A stretch of DNA of 20,868 nucleotides from DATFYM01 sp035315065 (GTDB taxonomy: Bacteria; Acidobacteriota; Terriglobia; UBA7540), in the NCBI GenBank assembly GCA_035315065.1, contig DATFYM010000174.1, positions 1 through 20,868 on the forward strand. The letters are read 5' to 3'. Below are positions 1-6,669 of the stretch, in pieces (positions within the stretch are counted from its first letter, which is position 1; every line of letters begins with the position of its first letter). The notes below the pieces were generated by a model. It did not search any database. It worked only from the letters and a program-made list of their open reading frames with translations, and was not told the origin of the DNA. A program made the position numbers and the translations under genes.

Positions 1-2
1 AG

Positions 3-125
3 CGTCCCTCTTGTCTCGATTTGATCACCCTCCTCCGCAAGGAAGCTGCCGAGCATCCCGAACTGCTGAAACAACTCGGCATTCAGCCTAGTTCCTCCCA
101 GTTCGTCGCTGCTGCTGCGGCTTAG
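3..125 (+). CDS. 3' end of an unrecognised CDS (partial)
   Basis: An open frame enters from the left edge and ends at TAG 123-125, giving about 40 C-terminal residues. They include LITLLRKEAAEHPELLKQLG, which looks like an amphipathic, probably helical segment, followed by a Ser/Gln stretch and a run of five alanines. No start codon or recognisable domain lies inside the window, so no function is assigned. That it is a real gene end is inferred from the clean frame up to the stop and from the REP-like element that follows it, since such elements usually lie just after genes. Confidence 0.4.
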   Translation, partial: RPSCLDLITLLRKEAAEHPELLKQLGIQPSSSQFVAAAAA

Positions 126-142
126 AATGTAGAAACTCCAGA

Positions 143-205
143 CCCTCTCCCAAAGGGAGAGGGCTGGAATCTCGAAAAGAAACTCCCTCTCCCTTTGGGA
201 GAGGG
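143..205. repeat. REP-like paired palindromes
   Basis: Two 21-bp palindromes lie head to head. CCCTCTCCC-AAA-GGGAGAGGG at 143-163 and CCCTCTCCC-TTT-GGGAGAGGG at 185-205 are exact reverse complements of each other, with 21 bp between them. The second is followed by a small GC hairpin, GGCGC-GCA-GCGCC (208-220), and GGGTGAGGG. Similar CCCTCTCCC/GGGAGAGGG elements are widespread intergenic REP/BIME-like repeats in many bacterial phyla. It lies between two convergent gene ends and could act as a bidirectional transcription barrier, although no T-tract is present. Confidence 0.75.
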
Positions 206-255
206 TGGCGCGCAGCGCCGGGTGAGGGTTATCAACAATTACGCGGGACAGAACA

Positions 256-290
256 CTAGTCACTTGCCATTCGTCACTCGCCACTCGTCC
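256..290 (-). repeat. Heptad repeat, word CGAGTGG
   Basis: Read on the minus strand, just after the kdsD stop codon, the sequence falls into consecutive 7-bp words: CGAGTGG (281-287), CGAGTGA (274-280), CGAATGG (267-273) and CAAGTGA (260-266), followed by CTAG. The same word family recurs in the opposite orientation at 7173-7207. The register is strict while individual bases vary. Confidence 0.8.
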
Positions 291-294
291 GCTC

Positions 295-1254
295 TCAAAA
301 CATTTGCGTCGTCCACAAATCGTGCAAGTGCACCACTCCGGCCAGGCGTCCATCGGCATCCACCACCGCGAGGCCGGTGATCTTGCGCGACTCCATCAAG
401 TTCAGGGCGCGTGTCGCCAGCTCTCGCGGCCCGATGGTGACGGGCTGGCGCGTCATGCAATCAGCGGCGGTGAGGCCGAGAGCGCGATTCCCTTCCCTCT
501 GGAAAAAGCGGCGCAGATCGCCGTCGGAGATAAACCCCACCAGGCGTCCGGCGTCATCCACCACCGTCGCCAAGCCGAGTCCCTTGCGGCTGATCTCGTA
601 AATCACCTCGGGGATGAGGTCGCCCGGACGGACGCGCGGTGCCCGGTCTCCGGTGTGCATCACGTCCTCCACGCGCCGCAACCTCACGCCGAGCCCGCCG
701 CCCGGATGCAGCGTCGCGTAGTCCTCCTCGGTGAAGCCTCGCCGCTCCAACACGGCCATGGCCAGCGCGTCGCCCACCGCCAGCATCGCGGTGGTGGAAG
801 CCGTGGGAGCGAGCCCCAGCGGGCAGGCCTCCTCGCGAATGCCGACGTCGATGACTACGTCGCTGGCCTGGGCGAGCGTGGACGCCGGGCTGCCCGTCAG
901 CGTGATCAGCGGGATGGCGAGGCGCTTCACCGTGTCGAGCAGGCGCAGCAACTCCACGGTCTCGCCGCTGTAGGAGAGCGCCACCAGCACGTCGTCGCGC
1001 ACCAAGCGGCCCAGGTCGCCATGCAGGGCCTCGGCCGGATGCAGGAAAAACGAAGGCGTTCCGGTGCTCGAAAGGGTAGCCGAGATTTTCTGGCCGATGA
1101 GGCCCGACTTGCCCATGCCGGCCACGATGACCCGGCCCTTCGCGCCAAAGACAAAATCGACGGCGCGCGCAAAACGCCCGTCGAGGCGCTCCACCAAGTC
1201 GGCAAGCGCCCGCGCTTCAATCTTCAAAACCCTTCGCGCGGTATCCAGGCTCAT
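295..1254 (-). CDS. kdsD: Arabinose-5-phosphate isomerase KdsD
   Basis: This 319-residue protein interconverts D-ribulose 5-phosphate and D-arabinose 5-phosphate, the first step of Kdo synthesis for LPS, in the cytoplasm. The N-terminal SIS sugar-isomerase domain (about residues 35-175) carries GMGKSG at 46-51, a SYSGET motif near 94-99 and the HPGG motif near 183. Two CBS domains follow (about 200-255 and 265-319), the first opening with VEDVMH. The length matches the KdsD/GutQ/KpsF family. The ATG at 1254 gives the expected N-terminus, though no strong ribosome binding site precedes it. It lies on the same strand as kdsA and pyrG but about 8 kb away from them. GutQ- or KpsF-type paralogues cannot be excluded from sequence alone, but with kdsA nearby KdsD is the likely role. 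Confidence 0.93.
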   Translation of the reverse strand: MSLDTARRVLKIEARALADLVERLDGRFARAVDFVFGAKGRVIVAGMGKSGLIGQKISATLSSTGTPSFFLHPAEALHGDLGRLVRDDVLVALSYSGETVELLRLLDTVKRLAIPLITLTGSPASTLAQASDVVIDVGIREEACPLGLAPTASTTAMLAVGDALAMAVLERRGFTEEDYATLHPGGGLGVRLRRVEDVMHTGDRAPRVRPGDLIPEVIYEISRKGLGLATVVDDAGRLVGFISDGDLRRFFQREGNRALGLTAADCMTRQPVTIGPRELATRALNLMESRKITGLAVVDADGRLAGVVHLHDLWTTQMF

Positions 1255-1328
1255 CAGAACTCAACGTGACGATGATAGCACGACGTGAGAACAGCTATTA
1301 GCCCTCAGAAAGCTGTGAAAGAATCAAA

Positions 1329-1428
1329 CACAGAGGCGCAGAGACACAGAGGAAGAGTAAGAAGATGACATCAGATGTCATTTATTTCCAGACGTTTTCA
1401 TTTTTCTCTGTGCCTCTGTGTCTCTGTG
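1329..1428. repeat. Inverted octad repeat, word CACAGAGG
   Basis: The left arm has three 8-bp words, CACAGAGG, CGCAGAGA and CACAGAGG (1329-1352). The right arm, read on the minus strand, has CACAGAGA, CACAGAGG and CACAGAGA (1428-1405). Between them lies a small palindrome, TGACA-TCAGA-TGTCA, at 1366-1380. It occupies the gap upstream of kdsD. The word is conserved and the copies are imperfect. Confidence 0.8.
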
Positions 1429-1490
1429 TTGGAAGCTCCTTCGCAATTATTTCATGCCTCTCCCCACGAAGAAAAAATTGGGTCTGGCCG

Positions 1491-1520
1491 CGGATCAACA
1501 CGGATTGGCACGGATAAATC
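1491..1520 (+). repeat. Decad repeat, word CGGATNNNNN
   Basis: Three consecutive 10-bp words begin with CGGAT: CGGATCAACA, CGGATTGGCA and CGGATAAATC. A single related word on the opposite strand lies just downstream (AATCCG near 1540). Apart from this and the octad element, I see no gene in 1255-1606. Confidence 0.6.
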
Positions 1521-1606
1521 TTTTGCTTTGATGCGCGCGAATCCGTTATGGCAGAGACTCGCTGCCGCGAGGAACCCCACTCGCACGCGGACGGCCCGTG
1601 ATCACC

Positions 1607-2668
1607 TCAGCCGAGTTTCAGCGTGGCCAATTCAGTACCGGCGACTCGCGCCTGGATCTTCGCGAACGCCACGTCGCGCGCTGTCGAGGTGTCGTCACTG
1701 AAAGGCGCAAATCCGCAGTCGTCTGTGGATCCGAGGCGGTCCAAAGGGATGAATTCGGCGGCTTCAAGAACCCGGTCCCGCACTTCCTCGGGCGTTTCGA
1801 TCCGTGCGTCAATCGGATCGGTGACCCCCACGAAAATCATCTGCTCCGGGCGGGAGTGTTGCGCGATCAACCGCAGCACCCGAGTCCGATCCTTTTCACT
1901 CGCCAGTTGGATGTAGAAGTTCCCCACGGCCAAGGTGAAGAGGCTCGGCAACAAACTGGCATAGTCGACATCCGCGCTATGCGTCGCATCCTGATCGCCC
2001 CCGGGGCAGGTGTGAACTCCGAGCCGGCGTTTCTCTTCGCTGCTGAAGTGGCCCAACACTTGATTGTTCAAATCGATGAACTGCTGAAGCAGTTGGCGCG
2101 AAGGGTCAAGCTTGATCGAGAGCCGGCCTTCCGTGAAGTCGATCTGCACCTTGTGAGCGCCGGCGTCCAAGCAGCCGCGGATATCCGCCACCGCTTCGCG
2201 AACCAGGTCTTCCAGGAACGCCTCGCGCGAATAACCTTCAATTCCCTCTTGCGGGTAGAGGAGGCTCAACAGTGAGGCAGAAATTACGGCTTGCTTCAAG
2301 GGTTTCCGGGTGTATTTCCCGGCCGCCTCCAGGTATTGGCTGGCCCGAGTCTTGTAAGAAAAGGGGCCCGAGGCAAGGCGCGGCAATTGCCGGGTGTGAC
2401 CGTCAGCAAAAGGAACGGAAACGCCGTCCGGCGTCAGGTTGCGAAGTCCGTGGATCGGGTAGGTGGCAAAGCTGGGCTTGGTTTGCTCTCCGTCGGTGAT
2501 GACTGGTGATCCGGTTGCCTCGAAGCGCTGGATCGTGTCGCGAAGCCCGTCGGCATAAAGTGCGTCGAGCTCTGCTTGCGCCAGATGCCCCTGCTCAAAC
2601 TCGCGGACGGCTTCGATCAGTTGCGGAGGTCTCGGAATGCTTCCAATGGGTTCTGTTGGAATCGGCAT
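1607..2668 (-). CDS. Cobalamin-independent methionine synthase (MetE C-terminal) family methyltransferase
   Basis: A 353-residue protein of the UROD/MetE superfamily, equivalent to the C-terminal catalytic barrel of MetE (the full enzyme is about 750 residues) without the N-terminal half. Zinc ligands of the family are visible as HTC (H219, C221) in a GVHTCPGGD motif and C318 in DDCGFAPF. The glutamate ligand of classical MetE is not evident; the similar position reads FYIQLAS. The N-terminus TEPIGSIPRP is typical of the short family. Methyl transfer to a thiol is the family role, but the donor and acceptor are unknown; it may use a substrate other than methyltetrahydrofolate. I prefer ATG 2668. 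An in-frame GTG at 2686 would add six residues but falls inside the predicted promoter. It is probably monocistronic. Confidence 0.85.
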   Translation of the reverse strand: MPIPTEPIGSIPRPPQLIEAVREFEQGHLAQAELDALYADGLRDTIQRFEATGSPVITDGEQTKPSFATYPIHGLRNLTPDGVSVPFADGHTRQLPRLASGPFSYKTRASQYLEAAGKYTRKPLKQAVISASLLSLLYPQEGIEGYSREAFLEDLVREAVADIRGCLDAGAHKVQIDFTEGRLSIKLDPSRQLLQQFIDLNNQVLGHFSSEEKRRLGVHTCPGGDQDATHSADVDYASLLPSLFTLAVGNFYIQLASEKDRTRVLRLIAQHSRPEQMIFVGVTDPIDARIETPEEVRDRVLEAAEFIPLDRLGSTDDCGFAPFSDDTSTARDVAFAKIQARVAGTELATLKLG

Positions 2669-2674
2669 CGGCAG

Positions 2675-2703
2675 AGTGTACGACACCCTTGCGCGGCTGT
2701 CAA
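2675..2703 (-). promoter_or_regulatory. Sigma70-like promoter of the MetE-like gene
   Basis: On the minus strand a perfect -35 TTGACA (2703-2698) is followed after 17 bp by TACACT (2680-2675), a 4/6 match to TATAAT. Transcription would begin close to 2668, at or next to the ATG, implying a leaderless or nearly leaderless mRNA. This also argues against the upstream GTG start. Confidence 0.45.
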
Positions 2704-2722
2704 ATGCGCTCTAATCCAGGTA

Positions 2723-2928
2723 GTGGTGTCATTTGACAAAGAATAGAATCCACAGATTCCGCAGATTTCTCAGATTGAGAAAAGAGCCACAGGCCGAGAA
2801 CTCAGTGTTGTCGCAGGCGCAATGAACACGCGACGTGCTGGTTACTTCTTGCCGAGGAGGCGGTTTCTTCTCTTAATCTCCGAAATCTGCGTAATCTGTG
2901 GATTCAATTTTCTCCCAAATGACACCAC
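2723..2928. repeat. Long inverted repeat with nonad words (CACAGATTN)
   Basis: The left arm has GTGGTGTCATTT (2723-2734) and then three 9-bp words, CACAGATTC, CGCAGATTT and CTCAGATTG (2751-2777). The right arm, read on the minus strand, has the same GTGGTGTCATTT (2928-2917) and then CACAGATTA, CGCAGATTT and CGGAGATTA (2900-2874). Both arms also share GAATCCACAGATT. The arms are about 55-65 bp with an unrelated spacer of about 85 bp. This element fills most of the 425-bp gap 2669-3094. The remainder holds a 7-bp inverted repeat, GACCTTG/CAAGGTC (3024-3030/3046-3052), upstream of the next gene. Confidence 0.8.
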
Positions 2929-3094
2929 CACCCTAATCCACGCGTTCCGTTTTTGTGTCTACCTCACACAGCACGTACACTGGGCTATGTTGCAGGCACA
3001 GCAATCTTCAAGAAGGAACCGCAGACCTTGCAAAGAATGAGCGACCAAGGTCCACCATAACGCGATAAAATGACCCCTGTTCGAAGAGGTTCAG

Positions 3095-4366
3095 ATGCCA
3101 AGCACGTTTACACGTCGGAAGTTCTTGTGCCAGGGCAGGCAAGCGATCGTAGCGGGCGGCGCCGCAGCCTGCGCCGGCTCGGTTCTTAAGGCTCGCGATT
3201 CGGCGCCCGCGTCGCCGGCGGGTGTCGATTATTACCGCAAGCTGGGGGTGACTCCCTTCATCAACGCCGCCGGAACCTACACCGTTCTCTCCGCGTCCGT
3301 GATGCCGGACGAAGTACAGGCGGCGATGAGCTTGGCGGCGCAAGGACCCGTGAACATCAATGAACTGCGGGATGCAGCGGGTGAGTATCTGGCAAGACGC
3401 CTCCGCTGCGAGGCTGCCCTGGTAACCGCGGGGGCCGCCTCCGCGCTCACGTTGGGAACTGCGGCCTGCATCACCGCGGCGAATCGGCCTGCGATCGTGA
3501 GCATCCCGACCGATATGAGTGGACTGAAGAACGAGGTGATCGTCCAGAAGACCCATCGGTATGAGTATGACCATGCCGTCCGCAATTGCGGAATTCGCTT
3601 CGTGGAAGTGGAAACGCTCCAGCAGTACGGGCAGGCCTTCAACGAGCGGACGGTGATGGCCCACTTCTTTAATGCTGCCGAGGGCGGCCAGATCAGCCGC
3701 GAAGACTGGGTGCGGGTGGCTCATGAGCACGCGGTGCCTTGCTTCAATGATGCTGCTGCCGATGTTCCGCCTATCTCGAATCTGTGGAACTACACCGAGA
3801 TGGGATTTGATCTGGTCACTTTCTCCGGCGGCAAGGGGCTGCGTGGCCCGCAGTGCACGGGTTTGCTGCTGGGCAGAAAGGATCTGGTCGAAGCTGCGAA
3901 GCTGAACAACTCGCCCAACTCGAACACTATCGGTCGTGGGATGAAAGTGGGCAAGGAGGAAGTAGTGGGTCTGGTTGCCGCGGTTGATTGGTTCTTGAGC
4001 CAGGACGATGTGACCATGGACGCGGAGTTCCGCAAACGAGCCGAGCGAATCGCCGAGCAGGTGAAGAGTATTCCGACTGTCGAAACGAGGATCTTCGTCC
4101 CTCCCGTCGCGAATCATGTTCCTCACCTGCTGATTACCTACGATCCGGCTCGCGTCGCGATCACGGGACAACAAGTGATGGAGAAGATGCGGAAAGGAAG
4201 CCCACGGATCGAGTTGAATCCGGGCACCGGAGGCGGACCTGCCAGCGCCGGCTTGCCGGGAGGCCCTAACACGATCGTCGTGGGAGTTTGGATGCTGCGG
4301 CCGGAGGAGGACCTGGTGGTGGCACAGCGCCTCCGTGAAGTGTTGCGTGAAGCGATGCAGGCATGA
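3095..4366 (+). CDS. Tat-exported SelA/DgaE-like PLP-dependent enzyme
   Basis: A 423-residue fold-type I PLP enzyme related to SelA and D-glucosaminate-6-phosphate ammonia-lyase (DgaE). The N-terminus TFTRRKFLCQG followed by an Ala/Gly-rich segment is a twin-arginine signal. The PLP-binding lysine is K247 in FSGGKGLRGPQ, and the cofactor-nitrogen aspartate is likely D219 in FNDAAADVPP. A purine-rich site (GAGGT, 3086-3090) precedes the ATG by four bases. The family performs eliminations or deaminations at C-alpha/C-beta of amino or amino-sugar acids; the substrate here is unknown. It is followed by an amidohydrolase of the family that often accompanies SelA-like enzymes, so deacylation and then PLP-dependent elimination is plausible. 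An exported PLP enzyme is unusual, because PLP must be bound before Tat export; Tat export of folded protein would allow this. Confidence 0.85.
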   Translation: MPSTFTRRKFLCQGRQAIVAGGAAACAGSVLKARDSAPASPAGVDYYRKLGVTPFINAAGTYTVLSASVMPDEVQAAMSLAAQGPVNINELRDAAGEYLARRLRCEAALVTAGAASALTLGTAACITAANRPAIVSIPTDMSGLKNEVIVQKTHRYEYDHAVRNCGIRFVEVETLQQYGQAFNERTVMAHFFNAAEGGQISREDWVRVAHEHAVPCFNDAAADVPPISNLWNYTEMGFDLVTFSGGKGLRGPQCTGLLLGRKDLVEAAKLNNSPNSNTIGRGMKVGKEEVVGLVAAVDWFLSQDDVTMDAEFRKRAERIAEQVKSIPTVETRIFVPPVANHVPHLLITYDPARVAITGQQVMEKMRKGSPRIELNPGTGGGPASAGLPGGPNTIVVGVWMLRPEEDLVVAQRLREVLREAMQA

Positions 4367-4445
4367 GGGAGCGCGCAACGAGTCGCGATGGTCCGCAAGC
4401 CACCGCGGGACGTTTTCGGGGAGAGATCACGACAAGTTTCAAGAA

Positions 4446-4552
4446 GTCAGGAGCCAGGAGTCCGGAGTCAGGAGCCAGAATGAAAGAACCGGGGAATCAG
4501 CATACCGTCTCTTCATTCTGTCTTCTGACTCCTGTCTCCTGACTTCTTTTTT
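4446..4552 (+). repeat. Heptad inverted repeat, word GTCAGGA, terminator-like
   Basis: The left arm reads GTCAGGA, GCCAGGA, GTCCGGA, GTCAGGA and GCCAGAA (4446-4480), then TGAAAG. The right arm, on the minus strand, reads GTCAGGA, GACAGGA, GTCAGAA and GACAGAA (4543-4516), then TGAAG. The loop is about 25-30 nt. A run of six T (4547-4552) follows the right arm, so the RNA hairpin could act as an intrinsic terminator or attenuator in the 212-bp gap between the PLP gene and the amidohydrolase gene. It ends about 26 bp before the amidohydrolase ATG. Confidence 0.8.
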
Positions 4553-4578
4553 CTGCGGATGCCCAAAAGGAGGCCACG

Positions 4579-5913
4579 ATGCTTCGAACCCTCGCCGTAG
4601 CGGCGGTGGCGATAGCGCTCGCGCGATCTTCCGTGGCCCAGATGCCGCGGTATGACCTGCTGCTCAAAGGCGGTCACGTGATCGATCCCGCCAGCCACAT
4701 CGACGCGGCCCGCGACGTGGCGGTGCTCGATGGGAAGATCGCCGCGGTGGAGAAAGACATTCCCAGTTTCAAAGCACGCAAGGCCGTAGACGTGACCGGG
4801 CTTTACGTAACGCCCGGGCTCATCGACATCCATGTCCACCTGGGGCACGGTGGAGCCGGTCTCGACTGGTTCGAGCCCAATGCCAGTGCCAACAATCAGC
4901 CGCTCGGCCTCCTGGCGGATACGATGCTGAACTCGGGCGTGACCACCGTGGTCGACGCCGGCAGTTCAGGGGCCAGAACCTTCCTGCGCGAGAAGCACGA
5001 GGCGATGGACCACTCCAAGATCCGCGTGCTGGCCTTCCTCAACATCGTCGCCGCCGGCATGAATAGCGGAAAGGAACAGGACGTAGCGGAGATGGACCCG
5101 CAGCTCTGCGCCCAGACGATCAACCAATACCGGGACGTGATTGTCGGCGTCAAGACGGCGCATTACTGGACTGAGAAGCCGTGGGATGCGGCGCATCCGC
5201 CCTGGGCCGCGGTGGATCGCGCCGTGGACTGCGGCAAGCTGGCCAACGTGCCACTGATGGTCGATTTCTGGCCGCGCCCGCCCGAGCGCTCGTATGAAGA
5301 CCTGATCCTGAAGCATATGCGGCCCGGCGATATCCACACCCACGTCTTCGCGCAACAGTTTCCTATTCTCGACGCCAAGGGCAAAGTCAACGACTTCTTG
5401 TGGGAGGCGCGCCAGCGCGGGATCGTTTTCGATGTCGGCCACGGGGCCGCGAGTTTCTGGTTCCGCAACGCCGTGCCCGCCGTCAAGCAGGGCTTTATTC
5501 CCGACTCGATTTCCACCGACCTTCACACAGGCAACGTCAACGGGTCGGTAGTGGATTTCATCACCACCATGTCGAAGTTCCTGGCGATGGGCGTACCCCT
5601 TCCGGACCTGATCCGGCGCGCCACGGTAAATCCGGCGGCGGAGATCCGGCGACCTGAATTGGGCACGCTGACCGTGGGCCGCGACGCTGACATTGCCGTG
5701 ATCGAACTCGAAAAGGGCCGGTTCGGCTACACCGACTGTGGCAATGCCAGGATGACGGGCGACGTCAGACTGGTGAATCGGCTCACGGTGAGGGCCGGCC
5801 GGATCGTCTACGACCCTACGGGTATCAGTCGGGTGGAATGGGAGAAAGCGCGCCAACAGTACTTCACCACACCGAAGCTGCAATCAGACCCGCCAGCCAT
5901 GGCTGAGGAATAA
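4579..5913 (+). CDS. Exported amidohydrolase/deacetylase family metallohydrolase
   Basis: A 444-residue amidohydrolase-superfamily protein of the EF_0837/Atu3266 type, a family with amidase, deacetylase or esterase activity. A Sec signal peptide (about residues 1-20, ending SSVA) suggests export. Metal-site residues are H85 and H87 (DIHVH), a probable carboxylated K192 (VGVKTAHYW), H255 (DIHTHVF) and D314 (ISTDLHTG). The usual first His after the lysine appears replaced by D229 in PLMVDFWP. The C-terminal beta-sandwich motif is GTLTVGRDADIAVI. A strong AGGAGG (4568-4573) lies five bases before the ATG. Placement after a SelA-like gene is a recurring pairing and suggests that the amidohydrolase releases the substrate for the PLP enzyme. 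The actual substrate (N-acyl amino acid, amino sugar acid or ester) cannot be read from the sequence. Confidence 0.85.
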   Translation: MLRTLAVAAVAIALARSSVAQMPRYDLLLKGGHVIDPASHIDAARDVAVLDGKIAAVEKDIPSFKARKAVDVTGLYVTPGLIDIHVHLGHGGAGLDWFEPNASANNQPLGLLADTMLNSGVTTVVDAGSSGARTFLREKHEAMDHSKIRVLAFLNIVAAGMNSGKEQDVAEMDPQLCAQTINQYRDVIVGVKTAHYWTEKPWDAAHPPWAAVDRAVDCGKLANVPLMVDFWPRPPERSYEDLILKHMRPGDIHTHVFAQQFPILDAKGKVNDFLWEARQRGIVFDVGHGAASFWFRNAVPAVKQGFIPDSISTDLHTGNVNGSVVDFITTMSKFLAMGVPLPDLIRRATVNPAAEIRRPELGTLTVGRDADIAVIELEKGRFGYTDCGNARMTGDVRLVNRLTVRAGRIVYDPTGISRVEWEKARQQYFTTPKLQSDPPAMAEE

Positions 5914-5998
5914 TCGAACCTCCGCCGCCTACGACTCGTGCGCAAGATCCCTTCGTCCATCCGGTCGGCAAAGCGAGAGCCGCAGCTCACTCTCTCAA

Positions 5999-6505
5999 TC
6001 AGTCAACATACGCGATGCACTCGATTTCGACCGGCGAATCACCCGGTAAGTCCTTCGCAGCGATCGTCGTCCGAGCGGGCGGATCCTTGGGGAAGTACTG
6101 GTGGTAGACCACGTTCATATCTGCCCACTTGGTGATGTCGGTGAGGAACACCGTGCATTTCAGCACCCGGTCCATGGAAGACCCGGCCGCCTCAACCACA
6201 GTCTTGATGTTTTCCAGGCACTGGCGCACCTGGTTCTGGATGGGGCCTTCCACAACCTTGTGGGTCACGGGGTCTTGCGCGCCGGCGCCGGAGACGAAGA
6301 GCAGGTTTCCATATTGAATGCCCGAACTGAAGATGGCGTCTGGCGAGGGTTTCTCACCAGGCTTATAGATAGCCTTCTTGGCGGCCTTGCCCTGCGCCGG
6401 CTTGCCCGATACGGGCAGGCCGAGCGTGCCGACCGCGGCCGCTACGCCCGCGGACCTTAGCCCACGCTTGAGGAATTTGCGTCGATCCGGTTTCTGATTC
6501 TTCAT
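5999..6505 (-). CDS. Tat-exported RidA family enamine/imine deaminase
   Basis: A 168-residue protein made of a RidA (YjgF/YER057c/UK114) domain from about residue 45 to the end and a 40-residue leader with a clear twin-arginine motif, DRRKFLKRG. Ordinary RidA proteins are about 130 residues and cytosolic. The catalytic arginine is R145 (PPARTTI) and the conserved glutamate is E160 (SPVEIECIAYV). RidA hydrolyses reactive enamines such as 2-aminoacrylate made by PLP enzymes, so an exported RidA beside an exported PLP enzyme is coherent. The start is fixed by a strong AGGAGGT (minus strand, 6519-6513). An upstream in-frame ATG at 6568 would bury the Tat signal and lacks such a site. It is convergent with the amidohydrolase across an 85-bp gap with no obvious feature. 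Confidence 0.9.
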   Translation of the reverse strand: MKNQKPDRRKFLKRGLRSAGVAAAVGTLGLPVSGKPAQGKAAKKAIYKPGEKPSPDAIFSSGIQYGNLLFVSGAGAQDPVTHKVVEGPIQNQVRQCLENIKTVVEAAGSSMDRVLKCTVFLTDITKWADMNVVYHQYFPKDPPARTTIAAKDLPGDSPVEIECIAYVD

Positions 6506-6517
6506 CGAACAGACCTC

Positions 6518-6534
6518 CTGGTAAAGTTTACCAG
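6518..6534. promoter_or_regulatory. Perfect palindrome overlapping the RidA ribosome binding site
   Basis: CTGGTAAA-G-TTTACCAG is a perfect 17-bp palindrome with 8-bp arms. It overlaps the edge of the RidA Shine-Dalgarno sequence (6513-6519) by two bases. It could be a dimeric repressor site in the leader, or an RNA hairpin limiting ribosome access. No specific regulator is identified. Confidence 0.5.
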
Positions 6535-6594
6535 CCTTGAAAACGGCCGGGCCCATAAAGTCTGCCACGGCCGCCGCTCACTTCTGTCTATATT

Positions 6595-6630
6595 ATTTTA
6601 AGCACGGCTGCAATTTTAAGCATGGCTGCA
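6595..6630. repeat. Tandem 18-bp direct repeat upstream of RidA
   Basis: ATTTTAAGCACGGCTGCA (6595-6612) is directly followed by ATTTTAAGCATGGCTGCA (6613-6630), with one mismatch and no spacer. It lies 90-125 bp upstream of the RidA start. The A+T-rich TATATTATTTTA just beside it (6589-6600) is the best local candidate for a -10 region on either strand. Tandem direct repeats at this place could be activator or repressor sites. Confidence 0.5.
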
Positions 6631-6669
6631 GGGAACCGTGCCTACCCTTAACAAATCAAACCACTTAAC

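Noticed and set aside
304..1269. Long plus-strand open frame opposite kdsD
   Set aside because: It is antisense to a clear SIS-CBS protein, its translation is low-complexity and rich in Arg/His/Gln, and it has no domain.
3008..4378. 456-codon minus-strand open frame opposite the PLP enzyme
   Set aside because: It is a GC-rich shadow frame; the plus strand has the PLP lysine motif, a Tat signal and a ribosome binding site.
4966..5883. 305-codon minus-strand open frame opposite the amidohydrolase
   Set aside because: It has no domain and is wholly covered by a well-supported gene on the other strand.
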